Below, in pieces: positions 1 through 7,629 of a stretch of DNA of 64,000 nucleotides. The position numbers and the translations under genes were made by a program. The notes under the pieces are model-generated. The model was given only the letters and a program-made list of their open reading frames with translations. It did not search any database and had not been told where the DNA came from. The first letter of the stretch is position 1; every line of letters begins with the position of its first letter. Source of the stretch: CAZXNF01 sp050741255. GTDB taxonomy: Bacteria > Pseudomonadota > Gammaproteobacteria > Burkholderiales > SG8-41. Location: contig JBOIEQ010000002.1 of NCBI GenBank assembly GCA_050741255.1, positions 20,164 to 84,163 of the forward strand, given 5' to 3'.

Positions 1-1395
1 CAGCTCGCGCACGAACTCGGTGACGTGCGCGGCGACCGCGGCGGCCTCGATGTCCGCGCGCGGCGCGGCGCGGAGCGCGCCATAGGCAATGTTCGCCGCC
101 AGGGTGTCGTTGAACAGCACCACGTCCTGCGACACCAGCGCGATGTTGGCGCGCAGCGAGGCCAGCGTGAGCGTTTCGATGTCGTCGCCGTCAACCAGGA
201 TACGGCCCTCGCTGACCCCGTAGAAGCGCGGCACCAGGTTGGCGAAGGTCGTCTTGCCGGCGCCCGACGAGCCCACCAGTGCCACGGTTTCGCCAGGCGC
301 CACCGTGAGCGTGACCTCCGTCAGTGCTGGCGGCCGGTCCGGCGAATAGCGAAAACTCACGTTCTCGAAGCGGATCTCCCCGCGCGCGCGGCCCAGGGCA
401 AAGGTACCGCCGTCGGTCTCGGGCGGCTCGTCGATCAGCGCGAACAGGCTTTCGGCTGCCGCCAGCCCCTTCTGCAGCGGCTCGTTGACGCTGGTCAGGC
501 GCTTCAGCGGCGCGGTCAGCATCAGCATCGCGCCGACGAAGGAGACGAAACCACCGACGGTCAGCTCATCCTGCCCGGACTGGGAAATCGCGATGGCGAC
601 GATCACCGCCATCGCGCTCGACGCGATCAACTGCGTGATCGGCACGTTGGCGGCGGCGGCGATCGCCTGTTTCATCGAGTAGTGGCGCACGCGGCCCGCC
701 TCGTCCGCGAAACGCTTCGCCTCGTAGGCCTGGCCGCCGAACAGCTTGACCACCTTGTGACCCTCGATCGCCTCTTCGATGACCTGGGTCATGTCGCCCA
801 TCGCCTTCTGCACGTCGCGCGAGGAGCGGCGCAGGCGGTTGGACAGCAGGCGCACCACCAGCACGATCAGCGGCGTCATCACCAGCGACAGCAGCGACAG
901 CTTCCAGTTGAGCCAGAACATCCACGCGAGCAGCCCGATGGCCGCCAGCGTGTCCTTGAAGACCACCGTCAGCACCGCGGTGGCGGCACCCGTGACCTGC
1001 GTGACGTCGAACGTGATCTTGGAAATGAGGTTGCCGGTAGGCTGGTCACCGTAGTAACGCGCGGGCAGTTGCAGCAGTTTGCCGAACATTTCCTCGCGCA
1101 GGTCCGTCACCAGCCGGTTGCCGACCCAGGCGATCGCATGCGAGCCCACATAAGTGCCGAGCCCACGCACCGCGGCGATGGCGAGGATCAGCCACGGCAT
1201 CCAGCGCATCAGCGCTGGGTCCTTGTCCACGAAGGTGCCGTCGAGCAGCGGCTTCATCAGGGCGGGCAGCGCCGGCTCGGTCAGCGCGACGAGCACCATG
1301 CCGGCGATGGCGAGCGCGAAAATGCGCCAGTGCGGCGTCACGTAACGCAGCAGGCGGAAGTAGAGTTGGGTGCTGGTCAGTTCTGGCGCTGCCAT
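1..1395 (-). CDS. msbA: MsbA-type lipid A/phospholipid flippase (ABC exporter), 3' end outside window
   Basis: This is a fused half-transporter with the membrane domain first and the ATPase second. The visible part is 465 codons from an ATG at 1395 (MAAPELTSTQLYFRLLRYV). Residues about 1-330 form the six-helix ABC exporter domain, including the family-typical GNLISKITFDV and GHKVVKLFGG stretches. The nucleotide-binding domain follows, with Walker A GSSGAGKTT near residue 375 and the Q-loop ALVSQDVVLFNDT. The gene leaves the window before the LSGGQ signature and Walker B. MsbA flips lipid A core across the inner membrane. Family membership is clear; MsbA rather than another lipid exporter rests on overall similarity of the N-terminal half. 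Confidence 0.9.
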   Translation of the reverse strand, partial: MAAPELTSTQLYFRLLRYVTPHWRIFALAIAGMVLVALTEPALPALMKPLLDGTFVDKDPALMRWMPWLILAIAAVRGLGTYVGSHAIAWVGNRLVTDLREEMFGKLLQLPARYYGDQPTGNLISKITFDVTQVTGAATAVLTVVFKDTLAAIGLLAWMFWLNWKLSLLSLVMTPLIVLVVRLLSNRLRRSSRDVQKAMGDMTQVIEEAIEGHKVVKLFGGQAYEAKRFADEAGRVRHYSMKQAIAAAANVPITQLIASSAMAVIVAIAISQSGQDELTVGGFVSFVGAMLMLTAPLKRLTSVNEPLQKGLAAAESLFALIDEPPETDGGTFALGRARGEIRFENVSFRYSPDRPPALTEVTLTVAPGETVALVGSSGAGKTTFANLVPRFYGVSEGRILVDGDDIETLTLASLRANIALVSQDVVLFNDTLAANIAYGALRAAPRADIEAAAVAAHVTEFVREL

Positions 1396-1552
1396 GCGGG
1401 CGGCGGGGGGCGCGCGAAGTGAGAAGGGTGAAAACGCCGGTCAATCCGGCGTCCGCACCATAGCGGAACGGCCCCGGGTTCGCAACCCGAGGCCGCCTGT
1501 TTCCCCTACTGCGGGAGGCGCGCTTCCGCCTCGGGCGGAATGCGTTGGTGCC

Positions 1553-3541
1553 TCAGCGGAAAGCGTACTGCGCGGTCATGAAGAAATTCCGCTGCGGCGA
1601 CGGATAGGCCGAGAACGTCGGGAAGCCCGTGAACACGCCGTACGAGAAGTATTTTTCGTCGAACAGGTTCTTGATCCCCGCGGTCAGCAGCCATGTCTTG
1701 ATCTCGTAGACGGCCTTCAGGTCGACCACCGTATAGGCCGGCATCATCTGGTTGAAGGTGTTGGTCTCGTCGCTGTCGAAACGCTGCTGGCCGACGTAGC
1801 TCACCTGCCCGGAGAGGCGCAGGCGGTCGAGCGCCCGCCAGGTGATGCTCGCGTTGGCCGCGTTGCGCGGCACCAGCGGCACCTCGTTGCCGGCGAGCGG
1901 CACGCCGCCCACCGCCCCGGACACAAACTCCGAATCCGCGTAGGTGTAGTTGGCCGACACCGTGACGCTTTCCCCGAGATTGGCGCGGCCGGAGATTTCC
2001 ACGCCACGCCGGCGCGTCGGCGGCAGGTTCACGTTATTGCCGGTGAACGGGTTGAGGTGGATCTCGTTGCTGGTCTCGATGTTGTAGAGCGCGATGCGCG
2101 CACCGTAGGCGCCGCCGTTCCACTCGGTGCCCAGTTCCTGCTGGTGGGATTTCTGCGGCTGCAGCAGGTTGATCGCGCCGGTGAAGATGTTGAAGTTGTC
2201 GTTGATGTTGGGCAGGCGGAAACTGAAGCCCGCCTTGGCGAGCAGCGACACGCCCTTGCCCACGTCCTGCCGCGCGGCGAGCTCCCACGCCGACAGCGTG
2301 GGCGTCTGGCTGGTGGAAAAGGCCGGCACCGGATTGCTCGCGCCGTAGTCCGTGCGCTGGATACGGCCGCCGGCGGACAGCGTGGTGGCGGTCGCGAAGC
2401 GCGCGGTGTACTGCGCATAGCCCGCCAGCGAACGCTGGAAGCCTTCCGGCACGTTCAGGATGCCGAAGGCGGGAGTGGAATTCGTCGCCTGATAGTTCCA
2501 GTTTTCCCAGTCCACACCGCCGATCACCACCTGGTCGACGCCGCCGGCGGAAAACGGCAGCCGGACGCGCGGCGCGAAGGTCCACACGTCGCTTTGCGCA
2601 TCGCTCAGGCTGGGGCCGAAGGCCGTGCCCAGGAAGAACCGGCCGTGGGAGACGCGCTGGCGGTAGGTCAGGTTGGCCGCCAGATCGGCGTCGCCCACCG
2701 AGACGTTGCCGCCCAGGTTGGCGTAACCGGTGGCGAGGGTGCCGTTGTCGTAGGCAAACAGCGCCTGGCGCGGGTTGGCGGCAATCTGCGCCTGGCTGAT
2801 GGCGCCGGGCAGCCCGAACGCCTGGTCGTTGCCGCCCAGCTTGAGGGACACCCCGTTGCGGCTGTTGCCCCAGCGCAGGTCGGCGAGCGCCGAGCGATTG
2901 CGAAAGCTGTTGTTATCGCGATAGCCGTTGCCGTTCTCGTAGGTGCCGATCGCGGCCGCCTCGAAATTCTCGCCGGCGTAGTTGAAAGCGGCGCTACCGG
3001 TAAGCGTGTTGTAACTCGCCACCCCGCCGCCCAGCGTCACCTGGCTGCGCTGCGCCGAGGGCGACTTGGTGATGATGTTGATGGTGCCGCCGGTGGCGCC
3101 GCCGCCATAGAGCACCGCGCCGCTGCCGTAGAGGATTTCGATTCGTTCCACCGCCTCCAGCGGGATCGCGGACCAGTTCACCGTGGTCTGTTCGTTTTCC
3201 GACACACGCTGGCCGTCGACCAGCACCAGCGTGTTCTGGTCGCCGGTCGAGCCGAAGCCGCGCATATCGACTTGGAAATTGGGATTGCCGGTGTCGCGCA
3301 CCCGGATGCCAGCCAGCTGGCCCAGCAGTTCGGGCACCGTGCGCGCGGCGGAATTGCGGATGTCGGCCGCGGACACGACGGTCACCCCGATCGGCAGACG
3401 TTCCTCGTCGGCCGGAAAGCGGGTGGCGGTGACGACCACTTCGGGCGCCCGCGGCACGGGTTCGCCGGCGTAGAGGTTGCAGGACAACAATGCGGAAAAC
3501 GCGCCGGCGGATGCGAGGGCGCGGAACAGGACGTGCTGCAT
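1553..3541 (-). CDS. btuB: TonB-dependent outer-membrane receptor, probable vitamin B12 transporter BtuB
   Basis: The product is 662 residues. A signal peptide (MQHVLFRALASAGAFSALLS) ends near the LYA/GEP cleavage site and is followed by a TonB box EVVVTATRF around residues 34-42. The plug domain (PELLGQLAGIRVRDTG, VDMRGFGSTG, VERIEILYGSGAVLYGGGA) is followed by a long beta-barrel ending in ...QYAFR. The ATG at 3541 is preceded by GGGAG nine bases upstream and suits the signal peptide; an in-frame start at 3577 has no such site. A cobalamin riboswitch lies directly upstream, which is the reason for calling BtuB rather than a siderophore receptor. It would import cobalamin across the outer membrane using TonB-ExbBD energy and be repressed when B12 is plentiful. 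Confidence 0.82.
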   Translation of the reverse strand: MQHVLFRALASAGAFSALLSCNLYAGEPVPRAPEVVVTATRFPADEERLPIGVTVVSAADIRNSAARTVPELLGQLAGIRVRDTGNPNFQVDMRGFGSTGDQNTLVLVDGQRVSENEQTTVNWSAIPLEAVERIEILYGSGAVLYGGGATGGTINIITKSPSAQRSQVTLGGGVASYNTLTGSAAFNYAGENFEAAAIGTYENGNGYRDNNSFRNRSALADLRWGNSRNGVSLKLGGNDQAFGLPGAISQAQIAANPRQALFAYDNGTLATGYANLGGNVSVGDADLAANLTYRQRVSHGRFFLGTAFGPSLSDAQSDVWTFAPRVRLPFSAGGVDQVVIGGVDWENWNYQATNSTPAFGILNVPEGFQRSLAGYAQYTARFATATTLSAGGRIQRTDYGASNPVPAFSTSQTPTLSAWELAARQDVGKGVSLLAKAGFSFRLPNINDNFNIFTGAINLLQPQKSHQQELGTEWNGGAYGARIALYNIETSNEIHLNPFTGNNVNLPPTRRRGVEISGRANLGESVTVSANYTYADSEFVSGAVGGVPLAGNEVPLVPRNAANASITWRALDRLRLSGQVSYVGQQRFDSDETNTFNQMMPAYTVVDLKAVYEIKTWLLTAGIKNLFDEKYFSYGVFTGFPTFSAYPSPQRNFFMTAQYAFR

Positions 3542-3638
3542 GAAAAGAACTCCCAGTCGGACGCATGCCCTCCGCATGCGGTTGCGTAAGGGAACGCCGG
3601 GGATGAGTCATCCACACAGCGGTTCCCAACCGCCGACT

Positions 3639-3890
3639 GAGGCCGGTCTACGGGCTCGCGAGTCTTGGCGCGCCGCCTTCCCGCGCAAGCTGGTTGCACA
3701 GTGGCTTCGTGGCGCGCCCGCACTCGCCTACCGTTGCGGGGGCAGCACAGGAATTGGGAGCAGGATTCGGGATACAGGAGTCAGGATCCAGTAAACCCAC
3801 CACTGAATCCCGCATCCCGAATCCTGCATCCTGCTTTCCGCACCTGTTTCCCGATTATCCCGGCCGGCGAAACCGGCACGGGCACCTCGA
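3639..3890 (-). promoter_or_regulatory. Cobalamin (AdoCbl) riboswitch, leader of btuB
   Basis: Read on the minus strand, the conserved blocks appear in order: GAGGTGCC near 3887, GGGATAATCGGGAAACAGG (3861-3843 region), GCTGCCCCCGCAACGG (3746-3731), GCCACGAAGCCACTGT, CGGGAAGGC, and the B12-box-like GAGCCCGTAGACCGGCC ending near 3640. The CTGCCCCCGCAAC core is diagnostic. The ACAGG/CCTGT stem (3843-3847 with 3747-3751) corresponds to P5, and its loop is about 91 nt long because it holds a palindromic insert. The aptamer ends about 100 nt before the btuB ATG, leaving room for an RBS-sequestering expression platform. A TATGAT at 3931-3926 could be the -10 element, but I see no good -35. Confidence 0.9.
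3758..3834. repeat. Imperfect palindrome of GATTCGGGAT-type words inserted in the riboswitch P5 loop
   Basis: The left arm (about 3758-3790) and right arm (about 3805-3834) are inverted copies. A perfect 14-bp core pairs 3760-3773 (GCAGGATTCGGGAT) with 3814-3827. Within each arm short words such as CAGGATTCGGGATACAGGAG recur with small changes. The element lies wholly inside the loop closed by the riboswitch P5 stem and interrupts no conserved aptamer block. Confidence 0.8.
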
Positions 3891-4080
3891 TCGGGCCCGG
3901 TGGAGCATTCCCGCCGGGCGCGCCGATCATAGCCGATTCGGTTCCATTCGCAGCTTCCTAATAGGCCCTTGATTGCTTGGATAGATCAATCTGAAGCGGG
4001 CACTCACACATTTGTTAGCTTGCGCTCACACCCAAAGCCACACTTGCATGGAAACAACATTCAAAAACGGCCCTTAGCGG

Positions 4081-4110
4081 TTGACTTAACGAGATTTTCA
4101 CGCCTATAGT
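4081..4110 (+). promoter_or_regulatory. Sigma-70-type promoter of zapB-zapA
   Basis: A -35 TTGACT (4081-4086) and a -10 TATAGT (4105-4110) are separated by 18 bp. The ATG of the next gene is at 4117, so transcription is predicted to start at or within a base or two of the start codon, with no Shine-Dalgarno in between. The remaining stretch between the riboswitch and this promoter (3891-4080) shows no gene or clear structure. Confidence 0.65.
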
Positions 4111-4116
4111 GTACCG

Positions 4117-4332
4117 ATGGAGGCGGAGCTCAAATCGCTTGAGGGCAAGCTCGACCAGCTGGTCACGCTGTGTCTGCGCTTGCGTGGCGACAACCATGCG
4201 TTGCGCCAGCAACTGGCCAGCGCGCTGAACGACAGCAAGCACCTCGCTGAAACAATCACGCAGGCACGTAACCGTCTTGAAACACTGGTCAGCCAGATCC
4301 CGGACGATGAATCGGTCGGCTCGGCGGGATAA
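4117..4332 (+). CDS. ZapB-like coiled-coil cell division protein (TIGR02449-type)
   Basis: This 71-residue, strongly helical protein (MEAELKSLEGKLDQLVTLCL...) has heptad-like leucines across most of its length and no membrane segment. It matches the small coiled-coil family that regularly precedes zapA in beta- and gammaproteobacteria and is thought to work at the Z ring with ZapA. Six bases separate its stop from zapA, so the two are one transcript. The start codon follows a promoter so closely that the message may be leaderless. Function is inferred from family and position. Confidence 0.8.
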   Translation: MEAELKSLEGKLDQLVTLCLRLRGDNHALRQQLASALNDSKHLAETITQARNRLETLVSQIPDDESVGSAG

Positions 4333-4338
4333 GCCCAC

Positions 4339-4653
4339 ATGAGCGCCGAAGGGAAGACGATGCCGGTCAGCATCATGGGCCGCGAGTTCCGCGTGGCCTG
4401 CACGGACGAGGAACGACCGCAGCTCACCGCCGCGGTCGAATACCTGAACGGCAAGATGGAAGAAATCCGGGACCGCAGCAAGGTGAGCGGGCTCGACCGC
4501 ATCGCCATCATGGCCGCGCTGAACATCGCGCACGAGTACCTCACCACCCGCGTGGGCGGCTCCGGCGCCGACGTCGCCGACGTCAAGCGCCGGATCTCCG
4601 GCATGGAAAGCGCCATCGATCAGGCGATGGCCGATCAGGACGAGCTGTTCTAG
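4339..4653 (+). CDS. zapA: Cell division protein ZapA
   Basis: The 104-residue product carries the ZapA pattern: PVSIMGREFRVACTDEE near the N-terminus, a central ALNIAHEYL helix, and a long C-terminal coiled coil. ZapA cross-links FtsZ protofilaments in the cytoplasm. An alternative start at 4360 has a better ribosome site (GAAGGGAAG six bases upstream) and would give a 97-residue protein closer to the usual ZapA N-terminus; the 4339 start is kept because it closely follows the preceding gene. The 6S RNA gene lies downstream, the usual order in this lineage. Confidence 0.93.
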   Translation: MSAEGKTMPVSIMGREFRVACTDEERPQLTAAVEYLNGKMEEIRDRSKVSGLDRIAIMAALNIAHEYLTTRVGGSGADVADVKRRISGMESAIDQAMADQDELF

Positions 4654-4706
4654 TCCCCTTCCGCGCAACACAACGTTGTTGCCGCGCATCGCCGTTGTTC
4701 CCGCAG

Positions 4707-4735
4707 TTGTCCCTTCCGCTGTTTGGCTCTAAACT
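4707..4735 (+). promoter_or_regulatory. Promoter of 6S RNA
   Basis: A -35 TTGTCC (4707-4712), a 17-bp spacer and a -10 TAAACT (4730-4735) place the start of transcription at about 4742, where the 6S RNA closing stem begins. Confidence 0.6.
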
Positions 4736-4741
4736 CGTTTG

Positions 4742-4915
4742 GCCTACTGCGGTGTTCGTCAGGGTCGTAAATTCTTTGAACCAATGACTTGATCCGCGGT
4801 TGCCGACCTATGTGGCGCGGGTGTGCGCTCCTACCTGGAAGCGCCCAAAGCGTCCGGAAGGCGACCTTCTTGACCTGCGGTTCAAGATGCCGGCCTAACG
4901 GCATCTGCGGGGGCC
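4742..4915 (+). ncRNA. ssrS: 6S RNA
   Basis: The roughly 174-nt stretch has the betaproteobacterial 6S hallmarks: a 5' block CTGCGGTGTTCGTCAGGGTC, a 3' block GACCTGCGGTTCAAGATGCC followed by GGCATCTGCGGGGGCC, and complementary ends (GGCC at 4741-4744 with GGCC near 4911-4914). 6S RNA mimics an open promoter and sequesters sigma-70 RNA polymerase in stationary phase. Position between zapA and an EVE protein is typical. The ends are estimated from the closing stem and could be off by several bases. Confidence 0.88.
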
Positions 4916-4982
4916 TCGATTCCGGAACGCGGTGGCGCCGCTGACTCTCGCGCGCCACCGCGTTTTTCTTGGTGAGGGCCAC

Positions 4983-5450
4983 ATGCGCTACTGGCTGATG
5001 AAGTCCGAACCGGACGCCTACTCGATCGACGACCTGCAGCGTGACAAGACGACCGCCTGGGTCGGTGTGCGCAACTACCAGGCCCGCAATTTCATGCGCG
5101 ACCAGATGCAGATCGGCGACGGCGTCCTGTATTACCACTCCAGTTGCGAGGAACCGGGCATCGTGGGCATCGCCGCGGTGAGCCGGAAGGCTTATCCCGA
5201 CGAAACCCAGTTCGACCGCAAGAGTCCGTACTACGACAAGGCGGCGACCCGGGACAACCCGCGCTGGCTGCATGTCGACGTGAAATTCGTGCGCAAGACA
5301 CCGCTCGTGTCGCTGGACGAGTTGCGCAAGCATCCGGCGCTGAAGAACATGCGCACTCTGCAGCGCGGCAACCGGCTGTCGATCACGCCGGTCGATCCGG
5401 CGGAGTGGACCTACCTCAAAGGCTTGTTGGGGAAAACGGGCGGAAGCTAG
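4983..5450 (+). CDS. EVE domain-containing protein
   Basis: The 155-residue protein is essentially a single EVE (PUA-like) domain: MRYWLMKSEPDAYSIDDL at the start, GVRNYQARNFMRDQMQIGDG, and YYHSSCEEPGIVGIAAV. EVE domains are believed to bind modified bases in DNA or RNA; the physiological role of this bacterial branch is unsettled. The ATG at 4983 is preceded by GTGAGGG and gives the standard EVE N-terminus, so an in-frame start at 4932 is rejected. Its TAG stop coincides with the left boundary of an inserted inverted-repeat element. Confidence 0.88.
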   Translation: MRYWLMKSEPDAYSIDDLQRDKTTAWVGVRNYQARNFMRDQMQIGDGVLYYHSSCEEPGIVGIAAVSRKAYPDETQFDRKSPYYDKAATRDNPRWLHVDVKFVRKTPLVSLDELRKHPALKNMRTLQRGNRLSITPVDPAEWTYLKGLLGKTGGS

Positions 5451-5705
5451 AGCCTGTTATGGACCTAAACGGTTGCGGCGGGAGTCGGGGTTCAGTGCTA
5501 GGAGCCGCTCGCGCCGCAGTGCCGGACACTGCAAGCGGGCGGCGACAACGCAATGGACCCCGAATCCCGCGTTCCCTTCGGGTTGAGCCAGAAGCGCCCG
5601 TCTGCGTCGTTGCTCGTGGCAGTGAGGGTCACCGCGGCCTCCTCACGCCTTGCAACCGCGCCCTTTTGGCTCAACGCCGCGCACGTTTAGGTCCATAACA
5701 GGCTC
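5450..5705. mobile_element. Non-coding three-armed inverted-repeat element, copy 1 (MITE-like)
   Basis: The 256-bp element is bounded by perfect inverted ends beginning GAGCCTGTTATGGACC; with flanks, 5447-5470 pairs with 5685-5708 over 24 bp. Inside lie two further inverted pairs: 5478-5491 with 5557-5570 (13 of 14), and 5582-5597 with 5660-5675 (14 of 16). One strand could fold as an outer stem with two side arms. TA flanks both ends (5448-5449, 5706-5707), consistent with a target duplication. There is no credible reading frame. It separates two convergent genes and leaves both TAG stops intact. Confidence 0.72.
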
Positions 5706-6196
5706 TAGGGCTGCGGTTCCTCGGGCGGCAGCGCGAGGGCGGGGGCCAGTGCTTCGGCGCCCTGCGGACTCGGCCGCAGACCGATGCCGACCGTGGGCAA
5801 CGCCGGCTGCGTCGCGCGCCACTCGCCCGGAGAAAACTCACCGGCAGTCACCCGCTCCTCGAATCGCAGTGACGGTGCCGACTCCCGGCCTTGCGGCTTG
5901 CCGGCCCCGAGGAAGCGCTGCGTGTTGTAGCCGCCCACCCGCAACCCGTCGAAACCATCGCGGTTGAAATTGAACTCCAGGGAAGGCGGTCGCACCGATG
6001 CGGGCGGCGGGCCCAGCGTGGCCTGCGGGCGCGAATAGCCCAGGGTGAAGCCGAATTGTGCTGGTTCCTGCTCGGCCCCGGTGCCGCCGATCGGGACCCG
6101 CAACACCAGCATGGCCGTCGGTTGCTGCGCGCAGACGGGAAAGCCGGCCGCCGCCAGCGCCGTACCGATGATCCAACGACAAATCGTCCGCTGCAT
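5705..6196 (-). CDS. Small exported protein of unknown function
   Basis: This 163-residue protein begins MQRTICRWIIGTALAAAGFP, a clear signal peptide with likely cleavage after VCA. The mature part is rich in Pro, Gly and Ala and has no cysteines or membrane segment; pieces such as VLRVPIGGTGAEQEPAQFGF and FNFNRDGFDGLRVGGYNT suggest beta structure. The start at 6196 has GGAGGG just upstream. Its stop coincides with the right end of the inserted element. It follows a CoA transferase by about 110 bases and may be on its own transcript. I do not recognise a family. Confidence 0.7.
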   Translation of the reverse strand: MQRTICRWIIGTALAAAGFPVCAQQPTAMLVLRVPIGGTGAEQEPAQFGFTLGYSRPQATLGPPPASVRPPSLEFNFNRDGFDGLRVGGYNTQRFLGAGKPQGRESAPSLRFEERVTAGEFSPGEWRATQPALPTVGIGLRPSPQGAEALAPALALPPEEPQP

Positions 6197-6306
6197 GCTC
6201 CCTCCTGCAGGTCTTGCCCACGCGTTGCCGAGGCGAGAAATATTACTCGCGCTGGCTAGACTGGCAAGAGGGTGGCGAAAATTCCCGTAAGTATATGAAA
6301 TTAAAT

Positions 6307-7530
6307 CTAAATTGCGCCAGCCTTGCGCAGCTTGTCGCAGTCGGCGGCAGACAGTTCCAGCATCTCCTGCAAGACCGAGTCCGTGTGCTGCCCCAGCACC
6401 GGCGGCGGCGTTTCGTGCGCGATCGGCGTGCCGCTGAAGCGCATGGGACTGCGTACGAGCGGCACCTTGCCCGCGAGCGGGTGCGGCAGCTCGAACTTCA
6501 AACCCCGCGCCACCACCTGCGGCTCGCGGAACACCTGGTCGATCGTGTTGATTGGGCCGTTCGCCACGCCGCCCGCGTCGAGCGCCTCGCACCAGGCCTG
6601 CGTCGTGCGCTGCGCGAAGATTTTTTCGAGCAACGCGGTGATCGCCACGCGGTTTTCGACCCGCTTGCCGTTGGTGGCGAAGCGCGGGTCGGCCGCCAGT
6701 TCGCCGCAGCCGGCGATCTCGCAGAACCTGGCGAACAGGTTGTCGTTGCCGCAGGCGAGGATGATCGCGCCGTCCTGTGTCTTGAACGTCTGGTAGGGCA
6801 CGATGTTCGGATGCGCGTTGCCGATACGGCCGGGTGCTTCGCCGGTGGCGAGGTAGTTCATGCCCTGATTGGCGAGGAAGGCCACCTGCGTGTCGAGCAA
6901 CGCCACATCGATGTAGTTGCCCTCGCCCGTGCGGGCGCGGTGCGCGAGCGCGGCGCAGATCGCAATCGTCGCGTACATGCCGGTCATCATGTCCACGATC
7001 GGCACACCCACGCGCTGCGGACCGCCCCCGGGCAGGTGATCCTGTTCGCCGGTCACACTCATCAGCCCGCCCATGCCCTGCGCCATGAAGTCGTAGCCGG
7101 GACGATCCTTGTACGGCCCGGTCTGGCCGAAGCCGGTGACCGAGCAGTAAATAAGCCCGGGGTTGTCCTTGCGCAGGTCTTCGTAGCCCAGCCCGTAGCG
7201 CGCAAGGTCGCCGACCTTGTAGTTTTCGATGAGCACATCGCACTTCGCCGCCAGCCGGCGCACCAGCGCCTGGCCCTCCGGTCTGGCGAGGTTGACCGTG
7301 ACGGACCGCTTGGCGCGGTTGGCGGCGGCGAAGTACGCGGATTCCGTGGTGTCGCGGCCCTCGGCATCCTTCAACCAGGGCGGACCGAACGCGCGCGAGT
7401 CGTCGCCCTTGCCCGGGCGCTCGACCTTGATGACATCCGCGCCGAGGTCGGCGAGATTCTGCCCGGCCCACGGCCCGGCGAGCACGCGCGAGAGGTCGAG
7501 CACGCGGATATGGGATAACGGTCCTGCCAT
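6307..7530 (-). CDS. CaiB/BaiF (family III) CoA transferase
   Basis: The 407-residue protein moves CoA between carboxylic acids through an aspartyl-anhydride intermediate. The N-terminal fold GPLSHIRVLDLSRVLAGPWA and KVERPGKGDDSR are typical, and the catalytic Asp is in RPGYDFMAQGMGGLMSVTG. Length fits the family. The ATG at 7530 follows GGAGTGAAC and gives the standard N-terminus, so the longer frame from 7599 is rejected. It is transcribed after a crotonase-family gene across a gap filled by a palindrome, suggesting that an acid is activated by this enzyme and processed by the crotonase. The substrate cannot be told. Confidence 0.9.
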   Translation of the reverse strand: MAGPLSHIRVLDLSRVLAGPWAGQNLADLGADVIKVERPGKGDDSRAFGPPWLKDAEGRDTTESAYFAAANRAKRSVTVNLARPEGQALVRRLAAKCDVLIENYKVGDLARYGLGYEDLRKDNPGLIYCSVTGFGQTGPYKDRPGYDFMAQGMGGLMSVTGEQDHLPGGGPQRVGVPIVDMMTGMYATIAICAALAHRARTGEGNYIDVALLDTQVAFLANQGMNYLATGEAPGRIGNAHPNIVPYQTFKTQDGAIILACGNDNLFARFCEIAGCGELAADPRFATNGKRVENRVAITALLEKIFAQRTTQAWCEALDAGGVANGPINTIDQVFREPQVVARGLKFELPHPLAGKVPLVRSPMRFSGTPIAHETPPPVLGQHTDSVLQEMLELSAADCDKLRKAGAI

Positions 7531-7552
7531 GTTCACTCCATCATCAGGTTGG

Positions 7553-7624
7553 CCGCCAAGACGCCAAGAGCGCCAAGGAAATGCGTAACGCCAGTGCACT
7601 CACGACCTCTTGGCGCCTTGGCGG
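7553..7624. repeat. Text-like palindrome, CCGCCAAGACGCCAAGAG family
   Basis: The left arm 7553-7578 is built of CGCCAAGA-type words and is matched by the right arm 7606-7624 (18 of 19 bases). It fills the gap between two co-directional genes, and a hairpin would form in their shared mRNA. No run of T follows. Confidence 0.8.
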
Positions 7625-7629
7625 AAAAT

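Noticed and set aside
1370..3589. Long open frame of 739 codons opposite btuB, and similar long frames opposite other genes (25-1422, 9412-11301, 13448-15844, 37279-39456)
   Set aside because: They are side effects of high GC on the strand opposite real genes: the sequences are Arg/His/Gly/Ala-rich with no domain, while the other strand encodes clear families.
4657..4741. tRNA or second small RNA upstream of 6S RNA
   Set aside because: No cloverleaf or other conserved block; the stretch is explained by the 6S promoter.
5450..5705. Small gene inside the three-armed element
   Set aside because: Open frames across it are extensions of neighbouring frames, with no start site, domain or codon bias.
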